Source: Trichinella spiralis (lineage: Eukaryota; Nematoda; Enoplea; Trichinellida; Trichinellidae). Taken from it: a stretch of 64,000 bases of DNA. The notes under the pieces were generated by a model. It searched no databases, was not told where the DNA came from, and worked only from the letters and a program-made list of their open reading frames with translations. A program made the translations under genes and the position numbers. The stretch is from positions 16,540,575 to 16,604,574 of the forward strand of contig CM012954.1 in NCBI GenBank assembly GCA_000181795.3. The letters run 5' to 3'. Below are positions 46,015-59,712 of the stretch, one piece after another; position 1 is the stretch's first letter; each line of letters begins with the position of its first letter.

Positions 46015-49000
46015 CTGTACTGTTTCGTTTCAAAAGTACAGAAAGTCAGTCAATGAAGGGGAAAGATGAAAAAATTATCCGGTTGAAGCCAATAAATTTT
46101 TATGCCTTAAGCACAAAAGCAGTGGCTACTTTGGGATAATCAACAATTTTACGCCGTCAGTGTTGTTATTGTGCCCATTTATTCGACATCAGCGGGCGAG
46201 AAAATTGCAGCACTTGTTTGTTGATGTGCTGAAAACTGAAGAGGGCAACAACAGCTTGAACAGAAAAAAAGCAAATAAATAAACAAATAAACAAACAAAC
46301 AAAATTTGAATTTTGAAAATTACACGACTCGAACGAGAACGAGATTTTGGAGAAATGTGAACTGCTTTGGCTGTTCTCTTCTTCTAGTCACTTTTGGAAA
46401 GCAATTACCGTAACCGTAGTCGAAAACAGGTTGCGACGGTTGATTGGTTGGACAGGTGAACGTAGCAGTTGATCCAATCGGAAAATTTCAAACCGTCCTG
46501 CCTGCATCAACGGGCTGGAACAGAATTTCCAAAATTGTCAATGGTCACTCTCGTTGACCTTGCAACTGGCACCTCCTAGCCTGTATGCAACATATTTGCA
46601 ATGTATGCAAAACGTCCTTCCGTCCATTGCAGCGGCTCTTCAAGGACAACAACAAACCAACACGAGAAGCAAATTACTGAATATTACATTACCAAAATGT
46701 GTTGTTTTTTTCGTATTTTTTGCTTTTGCTAATATTTTTTTATTATACCACTGGTAACGGAAATCGAAATTGATGAAACAAGCATTTTCCAATACCAAGC
46801 AAGTATTTTTCTATGATAATCGAAAAAAAGAATATTTGAACTATCGTACACTTATTAAAAACACAACTCTCATATAAGACGTATATTTACAAAAATAAAA
46901 GAAAATTGCATGCAATAAAAAACTTTAACCCAATACAAATGCTAATCATTTTTTAAGATTAGATTTAGTCCAATTCTTCGGCTAGCAACTTGACATGCCA
47001 CGCCTCAGTCTGTCTGGGTTCAAGGACAAATATACGATTGGAAATATTGCAATTGCAGTCAATTTTCAGTGGACAAAAATTCAATTCAATTCCATTCTTG
47101 TGCAAGGAAATGAACCTCCTCGCACAAACAGTGAACTATAATTAACATTCAATTGTACATACATTTTAAGCAATTGAACGATAATAAAATTCGTATTCTA
47201 TATAGGTTGGGAAGAAACATTTGTCACGTCGCATCACATTAAAAAAGAAGTCATGTGAATTAAAAAAAAATTTCTTTTCAAATTTGCCAAATTTGAAAAT
47301 GTTCGTTTAAATCATGTAAACCTCGTCCATGTAAATTTTCCATTTCTCAACAAGTCATTTCGAATTCTGGTATTAAATAATTTTGAATAAAAGTTTAAAC
47401 TGAATGTATAAAACAATATTAGCATGAAAAAAAAACAGAAAATAAAGTGACAGCTGTCGACAATAACCACCATCTGAACATGCAACCAAGCAACTTGTAC
47501 AGTATTACGGCGACATTCAATTGAACGTTTTATTCAATTCAATTTCCATTTAACAATTGCATATCAAATTTGTAAACGCAAATCAAATGTTCGTTTCGCT
47601 AGTGGTGCATTAAAATTTACCAGTTTTGATTTTGGTTTCGTTTTCGGTATCGGTCATGGTCGTACAATTGGATTGCAGGAAAAATAGTGCAAACGTTACC
47701 GACACCACCAACTAATTTTACATACACGTGGAATGTAAATTTCAAAAAAAAAATTATTCATATGCTTTCACGAAACAATCAAAAACGATCCATTAAACAT
47801 TTAAGAGCATGTCAACGATTATTAAATATTTACATTTAAAAGTTTACTGCAAATAGGATCAACTAAATTCAATTACCATTTATTATTTATGTATTCACCA
47901 TTTGATGACTGCCAAAACTTCACATTCATATTTTAAAGCACATAAAAATACAAAAAAACAACTCACGAGTTGTCTTTCCAAATTTTAAATTATCATTTTT
48001 CTTCTATTCAATGTAGGATAAAGAAAGTATTTCTTCCAATGAAGTTGCTACATTCTAAAACAAATAACAATTAAGCAAAAAAGTGTCGCTTTTCTGTTAC
48101 AGTCAACAACTATTATGATTCGTTTTTTGTTATTCTGATGTTTGTATTATTGACTTTTTGCTTTCATCACTAATATACCGGAAAAGTTATTTTATTTATT
48201 CAATTTAGTTTTTCAGTTTTCCTTTGTAATGTAAATTGGGATAATGCATTTGATTAAAAATACAATGACGACATTTAGTTGCATGTTCATTATTTTCAAA
48301 TGATCATGCGATCATCAGAACAATTGAAATTTGATCATTCAATTGCCAATTTCTGATTGATGATTTGCAATTTTTGAAAAAATAATTTATTCAAAAATAA
48401 ATTTCTCACTTCATCACAGTATACATTATTGTAAAATCAAGTTCATAATAAATACGTCGTTCGTTTTCAGCGAATTTATTTGAATTAATTTCAAATGTCA
48501 CAAAAACAATTTTATTTTGAAAAAAAAACTATTTAAAAAACTGTTATTACTCATTTTTGTTAATTTTGTAATATACTGTAGTAAATTTGTAATGAGGGAT
48601 TAATTGCTTTTGTAGAAATTTTCAAAAAGTTGCAATTCAATTTACAGTTAATAGTGAGATGACAGTTAATTAATAGTATGTCATTTGAACATTTCAGAAT
48701 TTGCACATTATTTTAAAATTGTAAAAAATATGAAAATATATTTCTAATGATAATTTTTACAAAAAAAACGAACAGATGTGTTTGTTCACTTACGATGGAG
48801 ATTGATTCATTATTTGTATAACTGAGATAGGTGAAATTAAATAAACAATATCTAAAAATATCAACATAAAATATTAGTTTTAGCTAATAGCAAAATTGCA
48901 CGAAAAAAGTTGAAAAAAAACAGAAACAATTTTTGAAGTTCTATTCAAACTGAAACAAAGTCAATAGTTGAAAGTGAAAAGTTTAACATTGATTTGAATG

Positions 49001-49632
49001 TAAAATTCATCATTATTTCCCGCATATTAGTTGTGAAGGAAATTGTTTTTTTCTTTTTTAAATTTTCGTAAAGTTTTTTCTTTGGTTCTCTACTTCTGAA
49101 AAATGTTCATCGACGTGAAAGTTTGCTTTGCGTTGTCGTTCTTCAACAAACATCCAGACGAATTCGCTTTTCGCCCAAGTTGTTGTCTGCATTTTGTTGA
49201 ACATCTGCGGCGCGCCTGTTGACCTGCCAGCTTTTTGACACGAACAAGCTAACACTAGCAAGCTTCGATGTTGGCACTGACTTCATCATCATCATCAAAA
49301 GCAAGCAAACTCTCGTTCATAGTCATTTTACTGCTGCTGTTGCTGTTGCTGCATGCTATTTCATTCAACCTATACGCTTGCCATTTGTCCAAAGCGTTGG
49401 AAATTGAACGCTCTCTGATCATCATTGATATTTTTCTCTTATTCCATATTTCACTGTTTTTCCAATAATTTTCTCTCCATATCGATGATATTCTTCTTTT
49501 CATCTTTTCTATTTAAATTTCAACCACTACTTTTTGTTCTACTGATGATTCAATTTGATTTTATTAATTATTTTTCAAAAAAATAATACTATGCTAATTT
49601 GACTGTTATGTATGTAGATTGTGACGGTGTGC
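46015..49632. other. Head-to-head intergenic region between filamin and collagen IV
   Basis: About 3.6 kb between two divergent start codons. The first 500 nt next to filamin are less AT-rich and could be its promoter/5' UTR. Minus-strand frames near 49058-49503 have no recognised domain. No CH-domain exon was found on the minus strand here. Presumably a shared regulatory region. Confidence 0.5.
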
Positions 49633-52600
49633 ATGTCAGTGATGAGGATTTTAACAACAGTCGTTGTATCGTTGTTGGTTTTCTTCAATCGGCGACAATT
49701 CACCAATGCATACGCACCACCGGATTGTAAAGGTTGTGCACCACCATGCATTTGTCCCGGTCTTAAAGGTGAACGAGTAAGTATTTATTTCATTTCATTA
49801 ATTGTAAAACAAAATTATTAATAATTAAATGTTAATTCTTCTTGTATGAAAAATTTTATCTTTCCCAAATAAATTGTGTGTGTGTGTATGATTCTTGATA
49901 AATAAATTTTATTATCAGCACCAACTTCAACGTCTATTTTTACTGCCATGAAGTAGCTTAGTATTGCTTAGTACGATGCATTTCATTTAGCTGGAATTTG
50001 TCAACTGCATTTTCCAGTGCCAAATGTTGCGCACATTTTTTCCTGCCATGAGCATGTTTCAAGTTAACTTTGAAAAAAATATCCTTAATTTTTAAGTTTC
50101 AGCTTTTACCTTTTTCCAAAGAATTTGAACCATTTGCCGCTCCTTCATTACAACTCAATCGCCTATTGGTCATCTACAAATAAAATAAAATAAATTTAAA
50201 AATAAAAAACTTCCAAATGACAGCTAAAAATTGAAGTATCGAATACGTATCAGCTTTTCAAATGGCATGCGTGTGATTTTTCGCAACTAGAGATGAAACA
50301 TTTTCGTAAAATATGCATCAAAAAGTAAACATATTTTAAAAGATCAAATTATAAAAGTGAACATTTGAATGATGAGAAAATATATGTAAACAAAAGTAAA
50401 CTGAAATATAATAGCAACAAATTAATTTTAAGCGTGATGAAAGCACAGATAAACATTTTATTTTTTATTTTACTTTCATACTATTGAAACATTACTGGGA
50501 TCATGAAAAAAATATTATTTTTATTTATAACGTTTCTGATTAAATTGAATTCAATTTCAGGGTGATGTTGGTTTCATGGGACTACCAGGTCATCCTGGAG
50601 AACCAGGTGATCCTGGAGACGAGGGTCCTGAAGGTATGCAAGGCCAAATAGGCCAGCAAGGTGAACCAGGACCAGTTGGCCTGAAAGGTTATAGAGTAAG
50701 CAGATAGATTGTGTTCATTATTCTGATTATGAATGGAATTCAGTGGAAAAAATGTTCAGGGTGCACAAGGAGAACCCGGTCTGCGGGGTTTGCCCGGCAT
50801 TCCAGGGTTGGCTGGATTCGATGGTCCGATGGGACCTCCTGGAATTCCAGGCTGTAATGGAACTGATGTATGCTTCTTTTCAATTAATTGGACATACTTT
50901 CGCTGATGATTTAAATTTTAAGGGACGTATGGGTGCACCGGGACTTCCAGGGTTACCTGGTTCTCAGGGTCCTCCTGGAATGGAGGGTGCACAAGGACCG
51001 CGTGGTGATACTGGCGAAGGAGGCATCAATTCTGCCGGTATTAAAGGTGAACGTGGTGAATCCGGCAAACCTGGAACTCAGGCAATTGAATTTTATTATG
51101 CTCAAGAATGTGACAATAACTTCAACAAACAATATGTTTTATTCATTTCCAGGGCAGACCTGGAATGCCAGGCAGAGATGGTGTCAAAGGCGAAAAAGGA
51201 GACATCGGTTATGTGGGCTATCCTGGTCCTCCTGGACCGCCTGGACCAAAAGGTGCTATGGGCTTGTTCCGAGCCGGACAGAAAGGAGAAAAAGGAGCAG
51301 CCGGCTTGCCAGGTTCACCTGGACCGCCTGGACAGCTCACGGCTCTGCGCCTTGGCGAAATGGATATTCTTCAAGGACCGGAAGGAAATCCTGGCCCGAA
51401 AGTATATAATTTATTTCAGTCACTTTATTTTTTTACATTAGTGTTTTTTGAATATTCGATTTGGTTATCATTACTTAGGGAGAGAAAGGCGATTATGGAA
51501 CGGTCGGTCCGCCAGGAATGCCCGGTGCTGTTGGAGAGCCTGGTTATCCTGGATTGAAGGGTATGAAAGGCGAACCCGGCCCACCCGGAGCTTTGGTAAG
51601 ACAGCCGTACTACTTTACGCAAAAGAATTTAAAAACAAATGTTTCTTTACGTTTCACTTGTGCAGGGAAAACGTGGAAAAGATGGAACGCGGGGCGCGGC
51701 TGGTGAAAAAGGTTCCACTGGTGATGCAGGAGGACCGGGACGACCTGGTCGACCAGGATTAAAAGGAGAAATGGGTGATGAAGGAACCCCTGGTCGTCGA
51801 GGCCCGCAAGGAGATCCAGGTCCACCTGGTTTACCCGGAGTTGGTCGCGGATTAAAAGGAGCAAGAGGAATTGAAGGTCCTGATGGAGCTCCTGGACCAA
51901 AAGGCTTGCCGGGAAAAGATGGCTTGCCTGGTTTGAGTGGTAAACGTGGACCAATAGGTCTACCTGGACCGCCAGGCGAAGTCGGCGTTGATGGTCGCCC
52001 AGGCTATTCAGAAAAAGGAATGAAAGGAAATGATGGTACTATTATCCCGTTGAAAATTTACTTGCATCGTTTGTTTTCAATTGGCTTATTGTTCATAAAA
52101 TGATTTTTTTCACGCAGGCTATCCTGGTCTACGAGGAGAACCTGGCTATCCGGGAATGCCCGGCTTGCAAGGACCTCCTGGTGAAATTGGCTTCCCTGGA
52201 TCGACAATTTACGGACCACCTGGACGAGATGGGTACCCTGGATTGGATGGTATTCCAGGTCCTCCAGGAGAACGCGGAGATCCTGGAAAGCCAGGTAATA
52301 ATGCAAAGTTTTGGATTTTTTAAATAAAACTGAGTGAGAAACGCTAAAGAAATGCTTCTCTTCTGTTGCGTCAACTTCTACTTTGCATTAAACGTTAAAC
52401 ATTCAGGTTTGAAGGGAATGCCAGGAACAGGTAAACCACTGGTTGGCCCGCCTGGCCAAATAGGCTTCCCTGGACTGCAAGGTGATCCTGGTCGCGTCGG
52501 TGTGCCAGGCCGAGTAGGCGCACCGGGTTTGAAAGGACTTCCAGGAGATGACTGTGGAAAATGTCCAGATGGAACTCCTGGTGTAAAAGGTACGAGAGGA

Positions 52601-55600
52601 GATGCCGGTTTACCTGGCTACGCAGGGATTCGTGGTCCTGAAGGATCTCCGGGTTTGCCCGGACCAAAAGGCAAAACTGGCTTTCCTGGCAGAGATGGAG
52701 AACCTGGTTTGCAGGTAAACTACTTTTCTGCACATTCTCATTCACAGAATTCAGTAACTGAAACACGCGTGCATGTGCGTTCAAATAAATAATGCTCCCT
52801 CAAAAATGCAAAATGGGATCATAGCCTCCAGTGACTGATTTCATTAATCACAAGACTTTAGGAATGTTGCAGCTTTTCTGCTGTTTTACTGTTTTCAATG
52901 ATCACTTTTGAACTAGGGTTATCGAGGAGCTCCCGGTTATCCTGGAAGACCAGGAGACAAGGGTGATGCAGGTGACGCGATTGGAACGCCAAACGCTGGA
53001 CGACCCGGAGCTAAAGGCGAACCTGGAATACCAGGATTTCCCGGCCAACGCGGTCCGATGGGTGATGCCGGTAGAGATGGTTCGCCAGGCTTACCTGGTG
53101 CACCAGGTTTGCCTGGAGAAAGAGGACTTCCTGGATCAAGAGCAAAAAATGGACGAATGGGGAAAGCCGGTTTTCCTGGACCGAAAGGTGAACCAGGGGA
53201 TTCATTCCCTGGCCCACCGGGTATTCCTGGAATGAAGGGTATCCGGGGTGATCCGGGTATACCTGGCTTTGCTGGTCCTCAAGGTGCGGCAGGCCCCGCT
53301 GCGCCGGACATGATTCTCAAAGGTGAGCCTGGCTTACCTGGTCGTCCGGGAATTCCTGGCCAAAAGGGTGAGTTCGGCTATCCTGGTTTGCCAGGAGAAC
53401 GTGGTGACCCTGGTTACGCTGGTCAACCCGGTCCAGCTGGCATGATCGGAGAAACGGGACCCAGTATACCAGGAATACCTGGTCCTAAAGGATATCCCGG
53501 AATGAAAGGCTCTAACGGTCTTCCTGGCTTTCCAGGCATTCCTGGTCTACCTGGCAAAGATGGAATACCTGGTGTCGGTGGCACCAAGGTAAGAAAAGAA
53601 TGCAAATGAATTTCATTCTTCACTAAGTGTTACGCTGTTGTTTTGAAATTTTTTCAATAATTATTATAGGGTGTCAAAGGAGATGCAATAGTTGGACCAA
53701 TCGGCCCTGCCGGTCCTCAAGGTTCAAGAGGAGTTCCTGGAGAACGGGGAGTACCTGGTCTGCCTGGACAGGATGGTGCAGAGGGTGACATTGGCCAAAA
53801 AGGTTATCCTGGATTAAAAGGCAATGCAGGTTCGGCTGGACAACCTGGCTTAATGGGACTGAAAGGCGCACAAGGATTGGATGGCTTGCCAGGTCTTCCT
53901 GGATCTGACGGACGCCCTGGGATCGTCGGTTCGCCAGGTGAACCAGGCAGACCGGGTCTTCGTGGCAATGACGGAATTCCAGGTGCTCCTGGAAAAAGCG
54001 GCCCGATAGGCAGTGCTGGCGTTCCTGGAGCAGCAGGATTGCCTGGAATGGCAGGCACACCCGGTCTGAAAGGGGAATCTGGGGAACCAGGATTTCCTGG
54101 TGCACAAGGTCCACAGGGAGACGCTGGTCTACCAGGTAGACCGGGAATTGATGGACAAAAAGGCGAGTCAGGTCTTCCTGGAATCATGGGGCCAAAGGGA
54201 ATGGTAGGAGAAGTTGGATTAGCTGGTTTACCAGGCAGAAGTGGTCTGGCTGGCCGAAAAGGAGAACAAGGTGATCATGGATTTGCTGGAACCAAAGGCA
54301 CGCGCGGTGATCCCGGATACCTAGCCGCTCAAGGACCGCCTGGTGATATGGGTGATCCGGGTACGTTTTAAGATGAACTTTTGACACATCTACGGCCTGT
54401 TGTTGTTGCTACTTTTCAGGAGAAGTTGGACCTGCAGGTAATCCTGGTGTGGCAGGGCTTCAAGGTGTTCGTGGTGAAAAAGGAGCTCCTGGTGACTCAT
54501 TCCCAGGTGCGAGTGGAAATGCAGGTGAGCGTGGCGATCCAGGTTTGCCAGGGTTGGCAGCAAAACCTGGTTTTCCTGGACCTCCAGGTGATGCCGGCGT
54601 TGTAGGTAAGCGAATGCAGAACAGTGCCAAAGCACGTTGATTGTTTTGAAATGTTTATCGTCTGTCTGTTCACATTTCAATTTCACTGGACAACTAAATG
54701 TTGCAGGCATGAAGGGCATTCCTGGAAATGCAGGCACACCTGGCCTACCTGGCATGCCTGGCCAACCAGGCATACCAGGGTCGAAAGGTGAACGTGGAAA
54801 TGCAGGCATTCCTGGTGTGAGAGGTTTGGATGGTGCAAAAGTATGGGTTTGATTCATTGAAATGTTTTCCATCTATTTTGAAAATGAATTCCACTTTTAG
54901 GGGGAAGATGGATTACCAGGGCAAAAGGGTTATCCCGGTTTGGCTGGCAACAATGGTCTCGAAGGTATGCCAGGTTTACCTGGAATGCCTGGTGTCAAAG
55001 GAGAAGCAGGGTTGTCGGGCATTCCTGGATTGCCTGGTGTAGGTGGTCTCAAAGGAAATAAAGGCGAAAGCGGTTTGCCAGGCTATCCTGGTCCAAAAGG
55101 AGATATTGGCGTGCCTGGCAAAGCCGGCTATCCAGGAGTTAAAGGTGAAGTTGGCATTGGTGGAATACCGGGCAAAAGAGGTCGAGATGGCATTCCAGGT
55201 ATTCCAGGGAGAAAGGGAGATGCAGGAAACCCAGGTTTGCCAGGTGCACCAGGCTTTGGAGTTAAAGGTGACCCAGGTTTTCCAGGGTTACCTGGTATGG
55301 AAGGCACCGGTTCACCGGGTGCCAAAGGTGAACGCGGAGAGGCGGGTTTGCCGGGCATGATGGGCAGTGCTGGTGCGAGCGGCGACCCCGGATATCCAGG
55401 ACAAATCGGTGAAAAGGGTGTTCCGGGTATTCCTGGAAAAAGAGGCAAAAAGGGAGCGTCTGGATTGCCAGGACCGAGAGGAGATGCAGGATATCCGGGA
55501 ATGAAAGGACAAGGAGGTAGACCAGGTGCGGAAGGTCGTCCTGGCGATTTCGGAGTACAAGGACAGCCTGGACCTGCAGGCGATGCAGGCTTTCCCGGTC

Positions 55601-57005
55601 GAAAAGGTGAAAGTGGCGTCCCTGGCCTGGTAGGCGTTCCAGGTTTTCCAGGAGCGAAAGGGGACCGTGGAGATCCAGGTAGTTTCGGATTGCCGGGTTT
55701 TCCTGGTCTAAAGGGCGACACGGGCGATCCAGGACCAGTTGGTCCGATGCATCCGTACAGCGAACAGCGGCATTCTCCACCGGGTATGAGAGGACGACCC
55801 GGTGAGCCGGGCATTCAAGGCCCCGCCGGTTTGCCAGGCAGCAGAGGCATGCCTGGCCCACCGGGTGTGCCCGGTGCAAGAGGTGATAAAGGTCTCGCTG
55901 GCACTCCTGGACGTCCTGGTGTGCCAGGGCCGAAAGGATCGAGTGGAAATTTTGGAAACGCTGGTTTTCCTGGAAACGTGGGACCGCCTGGAAATCCTGG
56001 TTTTCCCGGCGTGCCTGGCATTAGAGGTGGCATAGCGCCTAGTCGTGGTTTTTACTTCGCTCGCCATTCGCAAACAACTGCCGTACCGAACTGCCCAGCC
56101 GGCACCACTCCGATGTGGACAGGCTATTCACTGCTTTACATTCAAGGTGATGGAAAATCATCTGGCCAAGATTTGGGTAAGCAGAAGTTTCCTTTTTTCG
56201 AACTTTTCCAACTGTACTGGAAAGAGGAAAATCTTTTTCCTTGTCAGGGTTGCCAGGAAGTTGTCTCCGAAAATTCAGTACCATGCCATTCATGCCGTGC
56301 AATTTAAATAATGAATGTCACATCGCGTCACGAAGTGACTATTCATATTGGCTAGCGACAGAAGAGCCAATGACCGCCTCAATGGCACCGGTTTCTGGTT
56401 TCGGAATCCGGCCTTACATTAGTCGTTGTGTGGTTTGTGAATTGCCAACACAAGTGGTTGCTTTGCACAGTCAAACGAACGATATACCCCGTTGTCCAAG
56501 AGGATGGACTGGATTATGGACCGGCTACAGTTTCATCATGGTAAGTGGAATTGCAGAAAGCTTTTTTAAATTCAATAACACTTTTGAAATTATTGAATAA
56601 TAATAAATAAACTGCGACGTACCGTGATATTTTTGATGCGTGCAGATGAAGAAAATTGTCCTTTGATTATAGCACACAGCCGCTGGCGCCGAAGGAACTG
56701 GCCAAAATTTACAATCGCCCGGATCTTGTCTAGAATCCTTTCGCACGTTACCATTCATCGAATGCCACGGCCGAGGAACTTGCAATCATTACGCGACCAA
56801 CCACGCGTTTTGGTTAGCCGTCATCGACCGAGTAATGGAATTTTGATTTTGCCTTTGAATTTGTGTTGTTAAATAGTGCTTTTTCCCTTCATTTTCACAG
56901 GATATGATGTTCAAGAAACCGTATTCAGAAACGCTGAAAGCTGGTGGTTTGAAACAGCGCGTCAGCCGATGCCAAGTGTGCATGAAGAATCCGCCAGTGT
57001 ACTGA
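49633..57005 (+). CDS. let-2: Collagen type IV alpha-2 chain (LET-2 orthologue)
   Basis: Seventeen exons: 49633-49776, 50561-50695, 50760-50867, 50923-51081, 51153-51401, 51479-51595, 51666-52035, 52118-52294, 52407-52714, 52917-53588, 53670-54360, 54420-54605, 54707-54840, 54901-56176, 56248-56540, 56673-56831, 56901-57005; 1760 residues, essentially the length of C. elegans LET-2. The order is signal peptide ([11 protein letters not shown]), a Cys-rich 7S start ([12 protein letters not shown]), a long interrupted Gly-X-Y helix with several RGD triplets, then a double NC1 domain starting [14 protein letters not shown] and ending [14 protein letters not shown]1 residues for the sulfilimine crosslink appear present (Met in EEPMT, Lys in LKAGG). 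It forms the basement-membrane network with the alpha-1 chain (EMB-9). The exon 4/5 intron (51082-51152) uses a GC donor. ATG 49633 is chosen; 49642 is an alternative. Confidence 0.96.
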
Positions 57006-57282
57006 TTGAGTGAAGCGTAAAAAGCACAGTTAATCCAGTTTTGTTTGCAAGCTATTTATTTACATTATGCTTATTCCGCTGCCCCGCTTTTTACAAATAT
57101 ATAAAGCTCATCAATACGTAAACCACCTCTTTCTTCTCCTTTTCACACTTTTTATTCATATTCTCTCTTTTCTTTCTCACTGTTACTGAAATTGAACTGC
57201 CAATTATCAAAGAATGCTGCTCCTCCCATATTCAATCTGGATAGACATTTTCTGATAACTGTTGTTAAAACTATTTCAATTA

Positions 57283-57288
57283 AATAAA
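57283..57288 (+). other. Candidate polyadenylation signal of let-2
   Basis: AATAAA about 280 nt after the let-2 stop codon. A minus-strand AATAAA (57386-57381) about 100 nt away fits the converging F-box gene. Confidence 0.4.
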
Positions 57289-57380
57289 ATTCCCTTCGAA
57301 ATTCCATCCTCAGATTTGATTCTTTTCATTGTTGTATTCATTCATTATTAAAAGCTTGTACACTCTGATCGTTAATATTA

Positions 57381-57386
57381 TTTATT
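57381..57386 (-). other. Candidate polyadenylation signal of the F-box gene
   Basis: Minus-strand AATAAA about 90 nt past the F-box stop codon. Confidence 0.35.
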
Positions 57387-57473
57387 GCCTGTTCTTCAAC
57401 AGCTGTGCAACAATTTTCCAATGGCTTTGTAAAAGAGAAAATTTGACATAAAAATTTTCAAGATCGGTTAACA

Positions 57474-59663
57474 TTAATCAATCCATCTTGCAACAATTGG
57501 TTCTTTACTGTCATCGCATCCCCCTTCAACGTATAACTTCAACTTCTCCTGCGTCAAACGAGGCACATAATCTTGCACAGTTAGCAAACGACCGTCCTTG
57601 TCCAAGATCACCAGCTTACTGAACCATCGTTTCTTACCTCTAAAGCCAGCACTCACTTTCCTTTTCGAATAAAAAATACTAAAATTCCTTGCCACAGTCT
57701 CGTCAGCCGACAAATGCTCAAACACCTTCTGCATAGTGCACATGGTGAACCACATGATTGACAATTTGTTCACCACACGCAATTGCCATTTATGCAAAAA
57801 AGCCAATATGCCGGCAGGAGTAATTGACCGACGCCTGCTTTTGGTACATACAATCAAATCAGTCAGCTTCGGACATTTCTCTGCAATCATGCGCAACAAT
57901 CCGTCGACATCTGACTGATCATTCAAACAGATCGATTCCAAATGCTCAAAGGTTCCCGTAGAGAAGAAGTAATGAAAAAGCCATGGATGGTAGGTGATTG
58001 CACTGAAACCACGAAGAATTCGGAACAAACGCTGAGGCCATGTGAAAGTTTCTTGATTTACAATCGCTCTAAAATTACATAAAAAAAATAAATTTCAATT
58101 CACATCATCGAATTCATATTTACAGCTGTTTAACATGTTCAAAATACTCGAATTTTTTTTCTTAAACTGTAAGCCCAGTTTTCCAGTTTTACAACAAACT
58201 GCTCAACAATAAAATATTATTATTGAAAAGAAGTTATACTCGAAATAAAACAATTTTATGAACAACAATTAATTAACGCTACTACTCACAGGAAACTTAT
58301 CAAATTGAACATCAATTCCAAGCAAAATACCACATAAATTCTACGCTAAACTTAATTCAGCTTTTAAATTTGAATTCGTTCCATTAAAGCTAATCTAACA
58401 ATTATTAAATGCACAGAACAATGAAACTCACAAAATACTTCACTTAATCGCTTCGAATGCATTTATCACAACTTACAGTTTGAAATAAACTTAAAAATCA
58501 TAAATGCAACTTCATACTGTAATGTAAGGAAAACAAATTAAATTATAAAATTATAAAACATAATCATTTATTTAAAAAAACAAAATAATATTTATAAAAA
58601 AACAAATTATATGTAAATAAAATGTAAAATACGTAAAAAAATTAAGCATTCCAAGAGAGAACAAGCGACGATGTACTTACTCGTCACTGAGCCCAAAGGT
58701 GAGTTCAATTGTTGCGTTCATTTCGAAGATCAATTGCAGAATTTGTAAAAATTCCTCGGCTCTATCAAACATCCAATCAACAGTGAGGTGTATACGTTTC
58801 GACGGTATGTCAAAAAAACCCCCAATAAAAAGACCCAACATCGAAGCACCTTCTCTGCTATAATGAAGAGTCAACGATTTCAACGGCGGTGGCGGTGCAA
58901 GGCGAATTTGAAACGTCATCAGTGGAACTGCAATGCGCGACATTTCGAAAGATCCGAAATTGGTCATCGGATTGGAAAAAAGTTCAACAACTTGACGTGC
59001 ACTCGTGCGTTCTTCGACAAGTTTACAATTTCGAATCCATGGATAACGACGAAGCGTTTGGATAAATCGCATCATAAATACCATTGACTTGTACTTCACG
59101 TCGGTTTCGCCACGAGAATGATCATCAGAACCATCGGCCAGACGATTTTCCTCGAACTGGTTAACGTTGAACAGACGGAAAAGCCTTCTCAAGTAAGTAC
59201 CTCGAAAAATGTAAATAATTACATTGTTCTGAAGATGCAGTTTACTTTGTTCAGAGAAAAGAAATTTCACAGCTTCCGCGACGAAATCATTGTAAACCAT
59301 CAGGATCAAATTGCCAGTGCCAACTTTGCAATGAATAAGCATTTCCAAAACTTCTTTCAGAAACGTTTTCGACCCGGCTTGTATTTTCAAAGTATTGCAA
59401 TAACCAATATGCTGAAAAACGATCCCCAATTTCGAAACATCTCCAAAAACCGGCTTGAAGTTCGTTTTAAACTCGCCCATATACCGTATCCAAATGAAGT
59501 GATCAACAATTTCCACCTCACCCAAACATTTAATACGCGAACCGGAACGCTTCAGCAAACGTGACCAACGACGGCATACGAGCGCTGACTTCAGGTGAGT
59601 TTCGAAATCTAACGAGCTGAAAATTTGCATCAAAATATCGTCGGGAAGGTTGTTGATTTCCAT
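57474..59663 (-). CDS. F-box protein
   Basis: Two exons, 59663-58681 and 58068-57474, joined by a GTAAGT donor and TTTTAG acceptor in phase 2, giving 525 residues. The N-terminus MEINNLPDDILMQIFSSLDF followed by ALVCRRWSRLL is a clear F-box, which binds Skp1 in SCF ubiquitin ligases. The rest has leucine-rich, poorly conserved sequence that may be divergent LRRs or an FTH-like substrate-binding region; no WD40 repeats are seen. Each exon is a long open frame on its own, and the continuity of frame across the junction supports one gene. The start at 59663 is preferred because no upstream in-frame ATG exists and an acceptor-like TTCAACAG lies 44 nt before it. The preceding gene's stop is 49 nt upstream on the same strand. 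Confidence 0.85.
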
Positions 59664-59712
59664 TTTTATGTTCGATATGGAACGCTGTTGGAGGTATCTG
59701 TTGAACAATTAA

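Larger units (their letters stand above)
57006..57473. other. Convergent 3' region of let-2 and the F-box gene
   Basis: Short non-coding stretch holding both 3' UTRs, with one AATAAA on each strand. A CT-rich run lies at about 57125-57180. No coding signal. Confidence 0.55.

Noticed and set aside
52715-52916. Mutually exclusive let-2 exon pair as in C. elegans exons 9/10
   Set aside because: No second Gly-X-Y exon is visible inside this or other let-2 introns, so there is no sign of that alternative splicing here.
53674-56302. Long minus-strand frames opposite collagen IV
   Set aside because: Same cause: the complement of GGN-CCN repeats lacks stop codons. The plus-strand gene is full length with an NC1 domain.
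57474-58028. Separate small gene downstream of the F-box gene
   Set aside because: Its frame is open back to a TTTTAG acceptor and joins in phase to the GTAAGT donor at the end of the F-box exon, so it is the second exon of one gene.
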